The notes: a model not told the origin generated them from the letters alone. A stretch of DNA of 57,895 bases from Firmicutes bacterium AM41-11 (GCA_003480165.1 QUIQ01000012.1:1-57895), one strand, 5' to 3'. Positions 8,506 through 17,880 are shown, counted from the stretch's first letter. A program made the numbers and translations.

Positions 8506-9316
8506 ATGTAAAGTAATTGCGATTGCAAATCAAAAAGGCGGCGTCGACAAGACAACAACTACTTTAAATGTAGCAATCGGTATGGCAAGAAACGGATATG
8601 ATGTCTTGATTATTGATTTCGATCCACAGGGTGATCTTACAAGTTCTCTGGGATGGAAAACAAATGATGCATTAGAAAACAGTGTTTCTTCAATGCTCGA
8701 TGATTATATAAATGACGAATCAATCCATTATGATTTCCTTATATTGAATCATCCTGAAGCTGTTGATGTTATTCCAGCCAATATCGAACTTGCAGACTTT
8801 GAGATGCGTCTAGTCAGTGTAATTAATAGAGAACAGACATTAAGTAATTGTATTGAACCTTTAAGAAGTAAATATGATTACATTTTTATTGATTGCCCGC
8901 CCTCTTTAGGAATGCTTACCGTTAATGCTTTAGTTGCAGCAGATGAAGTACTGATTCCTGTACAAACGCAATACTTACCGGCAAAAGGCATGACCAAGCT
9001 GCTTCAAACAGTAAATAAGGTACAGCGTAAGATTAATGGCAATCTAAAGATCAATGGCATTGTCATGACACTTGCGGATTCAAATACAAATATTACTAAA
9101 AGCACTATCGAAACAATAAGAGATTCTTTCAGCAAGAATATCAAAGTATTTGATACGATCATTCCTAAAGCTACTAAGGCAAGTGAAGCTAGTACTAGTG
9201 GTAAAAGCATTTATGAATACGCAAAAGATTCTAAAGTAGCACTAGCTTATGAATCTCTTACAAAAGAGATTATGAACAAAGACAAAGAAAAACAAAGAAA
9301 TGATTTCAGTCGTTAG
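8498..9316 (+). CDS. parA: ParA/Soj-family partition ATPase with altered Walker A
   Basis: This 272-residue ParA/MinD-type ATPase resembles partition proteins of conjugative elements. The deviant Walker A reads KGGVDKTTTT (residues 14-23) where the family has KGGVGKTT, so the conserved Gly before the catalytic Lys is Asp. The Walker A' IIDFDPQGDLTSSLG and Walker B YIFIDCPPSLG are normal, and the rest is full length. The Gly-to-Asp change is expected to damage nucleotide binding. It is followed by an SSB-like gene and by the remnant of parB. Confidence 0.9.
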   Translation: MEKCKVIAIANQKGGVDKTTTTLNVAIGMARNGYDVLIIDFDPQGDLTSSLGWKTNDALENSVSSMLDDYINDESIHYDFLILNHPEAVDVIPANIELADFEMRLVSVINREQTLSNCIEPLRSKYDYIFIDCPPSLGMLTVNALVAADEVLIPVQTQYLPAKGMTKLLQTVNKVQRKINGNLKINGIVMTLADSNTNITKSTIETIRDSFSKNIKVFDTIIPKATKASEASTSGKSIYEYAKDSKVALAYESLTKEIMNKDKEKQRNDFSR

Positions 9317-9331
9317 AAAGAAGATGAAAAA

Positions 9332-9637
9332 ATGGAAAACAATCATGTTGAATTAAAAGGTACACTTACCAGAAATATAGAAGTATCCAAATCACAAAAA
9401 GGTAATTCATTTACAAAGTTTACTCTCAAATGTCTAAGAGATGATCAAGGAACACGTTTTGATTATGTTGGATGTATTGCATTTAGTGAGATTGCTGAAG
9501 AATTAGAAAAAGTGGGTACTAGTAACACAAAGTTTAAGATCATTGGCAATCTACAAACGAGTTCATATAAGAAAGATGATCAGAAAATCTATTCAATGAA
9601 CGTTGTTGTAGAAAGCTTTGAATTATCAAATGAATAA
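9332..9637 (+). CDS. SSB-like single-stranded DNA-binding protein
   Basis: The 101-residue protein has an OB-fold pattern close to single-stranded DNA-binding proteins: VELKGTLTRNIEV, F-x-KFTLKC, the DYVGCIAFSEIAEELEKV core and a final beta strand near YSMNVVVESFEL. It lacks the long acidic tail of chromosomal SSB and is shorter, as is common for element-borne SSB-like proteins of partition/conjugation modules. It sits 15 bases after parA and 11 before the parB remnant, with a start spaced normally from AGAAGATG. It would coat transferred or replicating single strands of the element; that role is inferred. Confidence 0.7.
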   Translation: MENNHVELKGTLTRNIEVSKSQKGNSFTKFTLKCLRDDQGTRFDYVGCIAFSEIAEELEKVGTSNTKFKIIGNLQTSSYKKDDQKIYSMNVVVESFELSNE

Positions 9638-9648
9638 GGAGGCACAGC

Positions 9649-11016
9649 ATGCCAAAACTAGATTTAGGATTGCCAAGTTATGATTCCCTGTTTTCAACCG
9701 AAAAGGAAAGACAAGAATCCAGTGCTGAAAAGGTAATGAAAATTCCTATTGATAAGATATCAGATTTTAAAGGCCACCCTTTTCTAAAAGAGGTAGACAG
9801 CCTTGCCTTAGCCAATGTACAGCTGAATCAAAGAAAAGCATTTAAAGAGTTCTTCAGGTCCTGCAAAACGAAGAAACATGACAGAGGCTTCCCTAAGTTC
9901 AAGTCTGCTAAGACAGCAAAGAGATCGTACACGACTAATAATCAAAACGGAACGATTAAAGTTGGAGACAGATATATCAGACTACCTAAGATTGGGAAAG
10001 TGAAAGCTGTTGTCCATAGGCGACCAAATGAATCGTGGAAGTTGAAATCAGCCACTGTATCACAAAGCTCTGACGGTAACTTCTGGTGTTCTATTCTTTT
10101 TGAGTATGAAGAAGAAATCGTTCCTGTAATTTGGTTTGGGTTATTAATCGCTCCATACATGGATAAGGGATTACTATATGCCCTACCCAATTTAAATGAA
10201 GCCATATCCCATCCATTTCAAATCCAATGGACAAATAACACTTTAAAGTCGATTGGTCTATGTTTACTAACGTATGGAATTACAGTTGGTATCTATTTAT
10301 CATCATCCAAAAACTATCGAAGGAATGAAGAATATGGATCCGCTAGATGGGCTAATCCTTTTCGAGTATGTAAGAAATATGCCGATAAGAATTACCTGTT
10401 GAATAAAGTCTTTTCTCAAAATGTAAGAATGGGTTTAAATGGCAAGAAACATCGTAGAAACTTAAATACACTGGTTATTGGTGGTTCTGGTGCTGGCAAA
10501 ACAAGATTTTATGCCAAGCCAAACATCATGCAATGTAATACAAGTTTTGTCGTACTGGATCCAAAAGGTGAAATTATTCGTAGTGTTGGATATCTATTGG
10601 AAGAAAATGGATACGAAGTAAAAGTCATTGATTTAATTGATATGTCAAAATCACTTGGCTATAATCCATTTCACTATATTCAAAGTGATAAGGATGTTCT
10701 TAAATTAATCACGAATCTGATTCGTAATACGACACCCAAGGGTTCATCGACAAATGATCCATTTTGGGAAAAGAGTGAAACAGCACTATTGGAAGCGCTG
10801 ATGTTGTATCTATACCATTATGCTCCAGAAGATGAGCAGAACTTTACTATGGTTATGGAAATGCTTAATTATGCAGAAGTCAAAGAGGATGAAGAAGATT
10901 ATGAAAGTCCTTTGGATGAATTGTTTAAAAGACTGGAAATGATAGATTCTAATTCATTAGCATTAAAACAATACAAAATATATAAACAGGCAGCAGGTGA
11001 TATATGCTCTAAGTGA
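9649..11016 (+). pseudogene. Chimeric ORF: ParB N-terminus + TnpB fragment + VirD4 N-terminal half
   Basis: One uninterrupted 455-codon frame joins three unrelated pieces. Residues 1-45 (...KIPIDKISDFKGHPF) are the start of a ParB-like partition protein. Residues about 46-159 (LKEVDSLALANVQLNQ...LFEYEEEIVPV) are an internal fragment of an IS200/IS605 TnpB, without its RuvC catalytic half. From about 160 it is a VirD4/TraG coupling protein with two membrane spans, Walker A GGSGAGKT and the QYKIYKQAAG block. There VirD4 is cut by the mobilizable element; the last codons (DICSK) are read from that insert. The AAGGAGG before the ATG is the original parB site. Confidence 0.85.
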
Positions 11017-11065
11017 CTTCTTAATCATGATTTTGTCATGGTTAGTGAAGCAATCACTTAGAGCA
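11005..11065 (+). promoter_or_regulatory. Large nested hairpin before the serine recombinase
   Basis: TGCTCTAAGTGA (11,005-11,016) is perfectly complementary to TCACTTAGAGCA (11,054-11,065). Inside it CATGA/TCATG forms a second stem, and CTTC/GAAG can extend it. TTTTTG follows. It lies between the left element end and the recombinase ATG. It may act as a terminator shielding the gene from virD4 transcription, or as recombinase-binding arm sites. Confidence 0.6.
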
Positions 11066-11088
11066 TTTTTGTTTCAGGAGGTACAGCC

Positions 11089-12969
11089 ATGAGAAATGAA
11101 AAAATTACCCCACTGTACGAGCGCCTGAGCCGGGACGATGAGTTACAGGGCGAGAGCAATTCCATATCCAACCAAAAACAGATGTTAGAGGATTTTGCCC
11201 GCCGGAATGGGCTGCCCAACCCTACGCACTTTACCGATGATGGTATCTCAGGCACTCGTTTTGACCGCCCCGGATTTTTGGCGATGATGGAGGAAGTGGA
11301 GGCAGGGCGTGTAGAGGCAATCGTCATCAAGGACATGAGCCGGTTGGGGCGCGACTATCTGAAGGTCGGTCAAGTTATGGAGATTTTGCGGCAGCGCGGC
11401 GTTCGGCTGATTGCGATCAATGATGGTGTAGACAGTCTGAAAGGTGATGACGATTTTACCCCGTTCCGCAACATCATGAATGAATTTTACGCCCGTGATA
11501 CCAGCCGGAAAATTCGCTCTGTGTTTAAGTCAAAAGGCATGAGTGGCAAGCACCTGACCGGCACTGTGATTTACGGCTACTTATGGGACGAAAAACGGGA
11601 GCATTGGTTGGTAGATGAGGAAGCTGCCGAAGTGGTACGCCGTATCTTTTCCCTCACGCTGGAGGGATATGGGCCTTATCAGATCGCCTGCAAATTATCC
11701 ACAGACCGGATTGAAATTCCTGTCGTACACCTTGCCCGCTTCAACGAGGGTGTGAACCGTTCAAAGCCGGTCAAAGACCCCTATGGGTGGGGATCATCTA
11801 CCATCGTGAACATTTTGAAAAAACGAGAGTATTTAGGGCATACCATCAATTTCAAGACCCGCAAGCACTTTAAGGACAAGAAAAGCCACTATGTTTCTGA
11901 GGACGAATGGACGATCTTTGAGAATACCCATGAAGCCATTATCGACCAGCAGACCTTTGATTTGGCGCAGAAAATCCGCAGCAATGTACGGCGTTATCCA
12001 AACGGCTGGGGCGAAGCGGCTCCCCTCACAGGCTTGCTCTATTGTGCCGATTGCGGCGGCAAGATGTATGTCCACCGCACCAACAATGGCAAGCGGGTTT
12101 CTCAATATACCTGTTCCAATTATACCAAAGTTCCGTGTGGGACACTATGCCCTACACAACACCGTATCAATGAGAGTGCTGTCCTGACATTGGTTTCCGA
12201 CACGCTCAGGGCTATCGCTGAATATTCCAAAAATGACCGGACGGAATTTATTCACACTGTTCAGGAGACGCAGGTTGCTCAACAGAGTGCCGATATATCG
12301 AAAAAGCGCAGGCGTCTGGCTGCTGCTCAAAAGAGAGCCGGAGAACTGGAAAAACTGATTTGCAAAATCTATGAGGACAACGCCCTCGGCAAGCTGCCGG
12401 ATGCACGATATAGGGCGCTTGATGCACAGTATGCCAAAGAGCAGGACGCACTTGAGATTGAAATTGCGGAACTGGAAAAGGCTGTTACCGGCTACGAGCA
12501 AAGCCAGAAATCAGCGGAGAAATTTATAGCCCTGATTGATAAATACGAGAATTTTGACACGCTGACAAACACCATGCTCAATGAGTTTGTAGAGAAAATC
12601 CTTGTCCACGAACGCGCCCGAAAAGGCAGTCAGGACACCACGCAGGAAATTGAAATCTACTTCAATTTTTTAGGGCGCTATATCCCACCATCCTTACAGC
12701 CGGTTCCTTTAACCCCGGAGGAACAGGAAGAACTGCAGAAAAAAGAAGAACGCAAGGACAGGCTTCATCAGAATTATTTGAAGCGGAAAGCCAGCGGCGC
12801 ACAGAAACAGTATGAGGACAAAATCAAGGCGAAGAAAAAAGCGGAAATGGACGCTAAGAAAGCCCTGATCCGGGCTGAGGATATGAATAAAGGTGTTTTT
12901 TCTACTATCGGTCAGCTACCAAAAGAAGAACCGCGCAAAGGCAGCATAGCAGCCAGCGCAGCAGTCTAA
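11089..12969 (+). CDS. Large serine recombinase (TnpX-type) with C-terminal DUF4368
   Basis: This site-specific recombinase integrates and excises the mobilizable element. The N-terminal resolvase domain has the nucleophile Ser14 in YERLSRDDE and the VIKDMSRLGRDYLKVG helix. A recombinase domain follows (GYGPYQIACKL...RREYLGH), then a zinc ribbon (LLYCADCGGKMY...YTCSNY), a coiled coil at about 385-475 and a DUF4368-type C-terminus rich in Lys. At 626 residues it is full length. It has a good GGAGG site and lies 90 bp from the left end, as expected of a gene that must act on that end. Confidence 0.95.
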   Translation: MRNEKITPLYERLSRDDELQGESNSISNQKQMLEDFARRNGLPNPTHFTDDGISGTRFDRPGFLAMMEEVEAGRVEAIVIKDMSRLGRDYLKVGQVMEILRQRGVRLIAINDGVDSLKGDDDFTPFRNIMNEFYARDTSRKIRSVFKSKGMSGKHLTGTVIYGYLWDEKREHWLVDEEAAEVVRRIFSLTLEGYGPYQIACKLSTDRIEIPVVHLARFNEGVNRSKPVKDPYGWGSSTIVNILKKREYLGHTINFKTRKHFKDKKSHYVSEDEWTIFENTHEAIIDQQTFDLAQKIRSNVRRYPNGWGEAAPLTGLLYCADCGGKMYVHRTNNGKRVSQYTCSNYTKVPCGTLCPTQHRINESAVLTLVSDTLRAIAEYSKNDRTEFIHTVQETQVAQQSADISKKRRRLAAAQKRAGELEKLICKIYEDNALGKLPDARYRALDAQYAKEQDALEIEIAELEKAVTGYEQSQKSAEKFIALIDKYENFDTLTNTMLNEFVEKILVHERARKGSQDTTQEIEIYFNFLGRYIPPSLQPVPLTPEEQEELQKKEERKDRLHQNYLKRKASGAQKQYEDKIKAKKKAEMDAKKALIRAEDMNKGVFSTIGQLPKEEPRKGSIAASAAV

Positions 12970-12995
12970 TCATCACGAAGCAAAGGAGAATGAAT

Positions 12996-13349
12996 ATGAG
13001 TAAGTTGACTTACATTCGTTGTGGAGATTATGATATACCCAACCTAAAACTTTCTGAACCGCCGGAAACTTCTATCGGCAAGTACGGCAGAATGCGAAAA
13101 TCCTACCTAAAGGAACATCGCCCCATTCTCTACAACCATCTGCTGATGAGCGAGAAGCTGTATCCACACCTGTTAGAGATTGAGCGGACAGCACAGGGGC
13201 GTGTGGAAACCATGTTGCCTCACATGATGGAAGGTGCGGGTGTCACGGAGGAACTGAAAGCCCGCAACCCCATGCGCTGGGCGGGGCTGATGAACACGCT
13301 GAAAGCGCAGGTGGAGGAAGTTATTCTTACAGAGCTGATTTATCAATAG
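12996..13349 (+). CDS. tnpV: TnpV-family transposon protein
   Basis: This 117-residue protein matches the pattern of TnpV proteins of Tn4451-like elements: YGRMRKSYLKEHRP, YNHLLMSEKLYPHL, EIERTA and the NPMRWAGLMNTLKAQVEEVIL end. Its molecular role is not established. The ATG at 12,996 is preferred over 12,990 because GGAG lies 7 bases before it. It follows the recombinase by 26 bases, so the two are probably cotranscribed. Confidence 0.8.
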   Translation: MSKLTYIRCGDYDIPNLKLSEPPETSIGKYGRMRKSYLKEHRPILYNHLLMSEKLYPHLLEIERTAQGRVETMLPHMMEGAGVTEELKARNPMRWAGLMNTLKAQVEEVILTELIYQ

Positions 13350-13471
13350 TTTTTGCAAGCGGAGGCTGCTACTCGCGGCCTCTGTTTGTTTTTTACACTT
13401 CCGACATATTTCCTGTCTTGCGTCCTTCGAGCAAATGAAATATAATGAAAAATGTTGTCGGAGGTGCGAAT

Positions 13472-13672
13472 ATGGACTACATGACACTCAAAGAGGCAAG
13501 TGAGAAATGGGGCGTTTCGTCCCGTCAAGTCAACTATTACTGCGTTGAGGGACGTATCCCCGGCGCTGTGAAAATGGCCGGTGTTTGGTTGATCCCCAAG
13601 GAAACAGACAAACCCGCCGATAGACGATATAAAAAGCAGGTGAAAAACGAAAATGAAAATTCTGTTGGTTGA
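13472..13672 (+). CDS. Small helix-turn-helix DNA-binding protein (excisionase/MerR-like)
   Basis: The 66-residue protein contains a MerR/Xis-like helix-turn-helix (TLKEASEKWGVSSRQVNYYCVEGRIPGAVKMAGVWLIP) and a basic tail. Starts upstream in the frame are less likely because GGAGG lies just before the ATG at 13,472. Its end overlaps the response-regulator gene by 20 bases, so the two are coupled. It may regulate the resistance cassette or assist excision; neither is shown by the sequence. Confidence 0.75.
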   Translation: MDYMTLKEASEKWGVSSRQVNYYCVEGRIPGAVKMAGVWLIPKETDKPADRRYKKQVKNENENSVG

Positions 13673-14336
13673 GGATGATTTGGAAATCAGCAAGTTATTA
13701 GCTGAATTTTTGCAGGAAAATGGATATGAAGTTTTTTGCCAATATGACGGGCTTCATGTATTGGATTGCCTGCGGGAAAATAATATCGACTTGATTTTGC
13801 TTGATATTATGCTTCCATATCGAAATGGTGATACCATACTTACAGCGGTAAGAGAATGTTCTACGGTTCCAATCATCATTATTTCCGCCAAAGGAACAAC
13901 GCAAAACAAAATAGATTTACTGCGTCTCGGTGCAGATGATTATATTACAAAACCGTTTGATATGGAGGAAGTTCTGGCCAGAATTGAAAGTAATCTCCGT
14001 CGAGTTCAATTTCAAAAAGATAATCCTACCCATTTACGTCATGGCGATTTGATTTTGGATTTGAACGATAATACCGCCTTTTTGCAAGGCAGCGAATTGA
14101 CTTTGACGGCAAAAGAATTTGCAATTTTAGAGTTGCTGATGAAATACCCGGATAAAATATTCTCAAAAGCAAATTTATTTCAAAGTGTTTGGAACACCGA
14201 GTATATCAGTGAGGATAACACATTAAATGTTCATATAAGTAATCTCCGTAACAAATTAAAAGCCGTTTGCCCGGACAAGGACTTTATTGATACTGTTTGG
14301 GGTATTGGATACCGTTTACACAAAGCCAGAGATTAG
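13653..14336 (+). CDS. OmpR-family response regulator
   Basis: The 227-residue protein has a receiver domain with acidic pocket VEDD, phospho-acceptor Asp in LILLDIMLP (about residue 50) and the Lys of ADDYITKPF. A winged helix follows (LTAKEFAILELLMKYP...NVHISNLRNKLKA...DTVWGIGYRL). It is grouped with an ABC transporter and a histidine kinase on the same strand, the arrangement of peptide-antibiotic sensing and export modules. A GCCAGAG/CTCTGGC hairpin overlaps its stop codon, and the ABC genes start about 100 bases later, so they may have a separate RR-driven promoter. Confidence 0.9.
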   Translation: MKILLVEDDLEISKLLAEFLQENGYEVFCQYDGLHVLDCLRENNIDLILLDIMLPYRNGDTILTAVRECSTVPIIIISAKGTTQNKIDLLRLGADDYITKPFDMEEVLARIESNLRRVQFQKDNPTHLRHGDLILDLNDNTAFLQGSELTLTAKEFAILELLMKYPDKIFSKANLFQSVWNTEYISEDNTLNVHISNLRNKLKAVCPDKDFIDTVWGIGYRLHKARD

Positions 14337-14432
14337 ACCTCTGGCTTTAGACATTTTTTAGAGATTTCTGTTTGGATTTAAGAAATTCTTTATGATTGCC
14401 TCTTACAATCAATCATAAAGGAGGTTGATAAC

Positions 14433-15371
14433 ATGAGTTCCATCATTTTACAGGCACATAGTCTGACAAAAAAATACCGGCATACTGTTGCCTTAGATCA
14501 TATTGACTTGCAAATTGAGAAAGGGAAAATCTACGGTTTTATCGGTCAGAACGGAGCAGGTAAAACTACTTTTCTGCGATTGGTTACAGGGCTGGCTTTC
14601 CTGACCAGCGGTACTTTAGACTTATGGGGAAAGAGTTCGGCAAAAGATTTGCAGGAACAGAGAAAGCGGATTGGCTGCATGATTGAAACACCTGCACTCT
14701 TTCCGGCCATGACAGCTTATCAAAATATGGAGATACAACGCATCCAACGCGGCATCCCCGATAAAGCAGTGATTGAAAAGACTTTGAATATGGTTGGCTT
14801 AAAGGACACTGGCAAAAAGAGTGTTCGTAATTTTTCTTTGGGTATGAGGCAACGGCTGGGAATTGCAATCGCTCTCTTGAACACGCCAGAATTTTTAATT
14901 CTCGACGAACCGATCAACGGACTTGACCCTGCCGGGATTGTCGAAGTCAGAAATTTGCTGAAATCCTTGAACAAGGAATATGGTATGACAATTTTGGTGT
15001 CCAGCCATATTTTGGAAGAATTATACCAAACTGCAACAGAATTTATTTTAATTGACAAAGGAAAAATCATTGAAGAAATCTCCGATCAAGAATTGAATGA
15101 ACGGTGTAAACGGCATATTGCAATCAAGGCCACCGATCCGCAAAAGGCGCTGCTTGTGTTGGAAAAAAAACTTCATACAGAAAATTTCAAGTTACTGCCA
15201 GATGGGACAATTCGCCTGTACGATTATCTTGATGATTTGGAAAAAGTCGCGGCTGTTTTGTCGGATGCGCATATCCTCGTTACAGGGCTTTCTGTATCCG
15301 GCGATACACTGGAAGATTACTTTTTAAGCAAGATAGGAGGTTCAGAAAATGTTAAATCTCCTAAATACTGA
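14433..15371 (+). CDS. ABC transporter ATPase, antimicrobial-peptide immunity type
   Basis: The 312-residue ATPase has Walker A GQNGAGKTT (about residues 36-44), signature FSLGMRQRLGIA and Walker B FLILDEPINGLDP. The extra 80-residue C-terminal region is as in lantibiotic-immunity (LanF) and CprA-type transporters. It overlaps the first permease gene by 23 bases. With the two ABC-2-type permeases, the response regulator and the kinase, it makes a complete export/sensing cassette likely to resist cationic or lantibiotic peptides. Substrate is inferred from family organisation only. Confidence 0.9.
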   Translation: MSSIILQAHSLTKKYRHTVALDHIDLQIEKGKIYGFIGQNGAGKTTFLRLVTGLAFLTSGTLDLWGKSSAKDLQEQRKRIGCMIETPALFPAMTAYQNMEIQRIQRGIPDKAVIEKTLNMVGLKDTGKKSVRNFSLGMRQRLGIAIALLNTPEFLILDEPINGLDPAGIVEVRNLLKSLNKEYGMTILVSSHILEELYQTATEFILIDKGKIIEEISDQELNERCKRHIAIKATDPQKALLVLEKKLHTENFKLLPDGTIRLYDYLDDLEKVAAVLSDAHILVTGLSVSGDTLEDYFLSKIGGSENVKSPKY

Positions 15372-16047
15372 GTTTTATAAACTGTTTCATAGCCGGTACT
15401 TTTGGGGGATTGTGGCATTTAATCTTTTTTTGAGCAGTGTGCTGCTGTTAGACAGTATTGGAGAAACATCCAGTCTATTCTTTGCATCGTTATATAATGT
15501 GCCTATTCTCTTTTTTCTGGCAATCGTCTTTTCTGCGTTGTTTGTTGGAAATGACTTTGGACAAAGAACGCTGCAATCATATATCTTTGCAGGCCATAAC
15601 CGAGGACAGATATTACTTGCAAAACTGGTTGCCTATCAAATAGCCTGCATGACGATTTTATCTTTACCATTACTGGTACATGGATTGATAGGAGGGATTT
15701 GCTTCAAAGAAAGTTTCGTGAGTGTTAGCGGCAATCTCTATACCGTTTTGGCAGTTTTGGTTTCTTTATTTGCAATGTGCCTGTTACCGTTTTTCTTTGC
15801 TTTTCTGTTTCGTGATATAGGAAAAACTTTAGCTGTCCCGATGGTTCTCTTTTTCCTGATGATATTCTTGATGAATGGAGATCAGGCACTCTTTATTTCG
15901 CGAATATTGCCAATGGGACAGCTCCGACTGATTGCATTACAGCAATTTACCCCATCTATGGTGCAATTTGTTTTCACGGATTTTTTGTGGATATTCATTT
16001 TATATTTTGGCGCTTATTTGGGATTTAGGCGTTCTGACTTGAAGTGA
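15349..16047 (+). CDS. ABC-2-type permease, first subunit
   Basis: The 232-residue integral membrane protein has six hydrophobic segments and the FVGNDFGQRTLQSYIFAGHNRGQILLAKL segment typical of LanE/CprB-type permeases. It begins inside the ATPase gene with a strong AGGAGG site. It would pair with the neighbouring ATPase and second permease to move a peptide antibiotic out of or away from the membrane. Confidence 0.85.
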   Translation: MLNLLNTEFYKLFHSRYFWGIVAFNLFLSSVLLLDSIGETSSLFFASLYNVPILFFLAIVFSALFVGNDFGQRTLQSYIFAGHNRGQILLAKLVAYQIACMTILSLPLLVHGLIGGICFKESFVSVSGNLYTVLAVLVSLFAMCLLPFFFAFLFRDIGKTLAVPMVLFFLMIFLMNGDQALFISRILPMGQLRLIALQQFTPSMVQFVFTDFLWIFILYFGAYLGFRRSDLK

Positions 16048-16062
16048 CAGGGAGGTGTCGAA

Positions 16063-16800
16063 ATGAGTAATCTATTAAAAATGGAAAGATACCAATTATC
16101 ACATAATTTCTTGTATTGGTGTGGCATGGTCGGCATCTTTCTAATTGGCTTTTTTACGGCAGAAACTTATGTCCCGGAAGTTATGGGGACAACCGGCGGG
16201 GCTGCTACTTCCCTTGCGGATATTTTCAACGGAATGGTTTATGACTCTACATTTCTTCTCATTCTGATGTCCAGTATTTTAGCTTTGATTTTAGGACAGG
16301 AGTTTTCTTACCGGACAGTCGATCTTGAAATAACTGCGGGCCATTCCAGAAAATCAATCTTCTTTTCAAAGGTAATCACATATTTGATTGCCTTTAACGT
16401 CATGGCTCTTGTTTATCCCATTGCCGGGTGTATAAGAGAATTTTTCAGATTTGGATTTATTGATGGAGGGAACTTTATTTATCAGGCTGCTAAGGCGGTT
16501 CTATACTCTTTACTTTTGAACAGTGCTACTTTTTTCATTGCACTCTGGATTTGCTTTTCACTGCGTAATTCTGCAAAAGCGATTGCTGTTACAGCCGTTA
16601 CGACGTTTGTACTTAGTCTTTATCTGGGTTTTGGAATGATGTTGAAATTTCCAGTAGCTTTTTTGCCAACTTATCAAATAAGGGAGGCAGTTACCAGCAC
16701 AGCAATCTTCCAACCATTCCCGATTTTGATTGGAATTGTTTGGGTCGTTGCGCTGTTGATTTTATCATGGTGCAGCTTTCGGAAATGTGAATTAAAGTAG
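16063..16800 (+). CDS. ABC-2-type permease, second subunit
   Basis: The 245-residue protein has about six membrane spans and the homologous loop GQEFSYRTVDLEITAGHSRKSIFFSKV, showing it is a paralogue of the preceding permease. GGGAGG precedes its ATG by a normal distance. Two non-identical permeases with one ATPase match the LanEFG/CprABC layout. Confidence 0.85.
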   Translation: MSNLLKMERYQLSHNFLYWCGMVGIFLIGFFTAETYVPEVMGTTGGAATSLADIFNGMVYDSTFLLILMSSILALILGQEFSYRTVDLEITAGHSRKSIFFSKVITYLIAFNVMALVYPIAGCIREFFRFGFIDGGNFIYQAAKAVLYSLLLNSATFFIALWICFSLRNSAKAIAVTAVTTFVLSLYLGFGMMLKFPVAFLPTYQIREAVTSTAIFQPFPILIGIVWVVALLILSWCSFRKCELK

Positions 16801-16828
16801 ATTTCAATTAGAAAACGGAAAGAGGGAG

Positions 16829-17731
16829 GTGTCTAAAATAGAGCTACTGCTATTGATTGTATTTTTGCTGTTGCTTATCTTGCTATTCAAATATCTACAA
16901 ACAAAACGGCAAATCCGCAATCTATCAAAACAGATAGCTGAATTGGTAAATGGCAAATCTGAGAAAATGCTGGACATCTCTTTAATTGACAAAGATTTGG
17001 AACAACTGGCAGGAATACTAAACCAGTATAACGATAATCAAAGGCAGTTGATTGCCAGTACGCTACGCCACGAGAACTATCTGAAAGAGTCGATTGCAAA
17101 TATTTCACATGACCTGCGGACACCATTGACCGTTATACTCGGACATTTACAGCTATTAAGAAAAGAAACTCTGACAGACAGGCAAGCACAGCGAATAGAA
17201 ACCATTTTTCACAAAGCAGAAAGAATGAAAGAATTGGTACAGACTTTTTATGACCTGTCTATTTTGGATGCCGAGCAGATAACACCCCGGCGAGAAGATT
17301 TTAACCTGTCTAATTTGCTGATAAATCTTATTACAGAGAATGCTCCTGCATTGGAAGCAAAAAATTTATCCCCTGAAATTGATTTGCCGCCCCATTCTGT
17401 CTATCTCAATTCTGATTACAGCATGGTGGAAAGGATTTTACAAAATCTTTTGACAAATGCGATACGTTATTCATCCGGCGACATAAAAATGAGCTTAAAG
17501 CAGGCAAGGGAAAGTAGGGCTATTTTCACGATTGAAAATCCGATTGATAGCAAAACCGAAATAAATCCCGCCCGCCTCTTTGAACGATTTTATACAGGGG
17601 ACGCATCCAGACACAACAGTGGTACAGGAGTAGGACTTGCGGTTGTAAAGTTACTGACGGATAAACTGGGCGGAAATGTTTCTGCTGAAATTAAATCCAA
17701 TGTATTGACTGTGACACTCGAAATACAATAA
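16829..17731 (+). CDS. Sensor histidine kinase of the ABC cassette
   Basis: The 300-residue kinase has one N-terminal membrane helix (LLLLIVFLLLLILLF), a short linker, a HisKA domain with phospho-acceptor in ISHDLRTPLTV and a HATPase domain (NLLTNAIRYS, GTGVGLAVVK). The lack of an extracellular sensor domain is usual for intramembrane-sensing kinases paired with peptide-antibiotic ABC transporters. The start is uncertain: the only good codon is GTG at 16,829, set very close to the GGGAGG; no ATG is available upstream because TAA closes the frame. Confidence 0.85.
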   Translation: MSKIELLLLIVFLLLLILLFKYLQTKRQIRNLSKQIAELVNGKSEKMLDISLIDKDLEQLAGILNQYNDNQRQLIASTLRHENYLKESIANISHDLRTPLTVILGHLQLLRKETLTDRQAQRIETIFHKAERMKELVQTFYDLSILDAEQITPRREDFNLSNLLINLITENAPALEAKNLSPEIDLPPHSVYLNSDYSMVERILQNLLTNAIRYSSGDIKMSLKQARESRAIFTIENPIDSKTEINPARLFERFYTGDASRHNSGTGVGLAVVKLLTDKLGGNVSAEIKSNVLTVTLEIQ

Positions 17732-17743
17732 TTTTTCATTCAT

Positions 17744-17784
17744 CTGTCGGACGACGGCAAAAGAAAAAAGCCGTCGTTCGACAG
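17744..17784. terminator. Hairpin after the histidine kinase gene
   Basis: CTGTCGGACGACGGC pairs with GCCGTCGTTCGACAG (one G-T pair) around an A-rich loop, a few bases after the kinase stop. There is no clear T-run, so its strength as a terminator is unsure. Confidence 0.5.
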
Positions 17785-17880
17785 ACACTACCCATGCTTA
17801 TTTATCGCTGCGGCGGCTTTGAATAAATCAAGGCCGCCGTTCTTTATGCCCTCAACAAAGGAGTGATGCCCATACGCTGA

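Noticed and set aside
9784..10125. TnpB fragment as an active RNA-guided nuclease with guide RNA
   Set aside because: The RuvC catalytic half and the 3' element end are missing and the piece is fused in frame between ParB and VirD4, so neither nuclease nor omega RNA can be intact.
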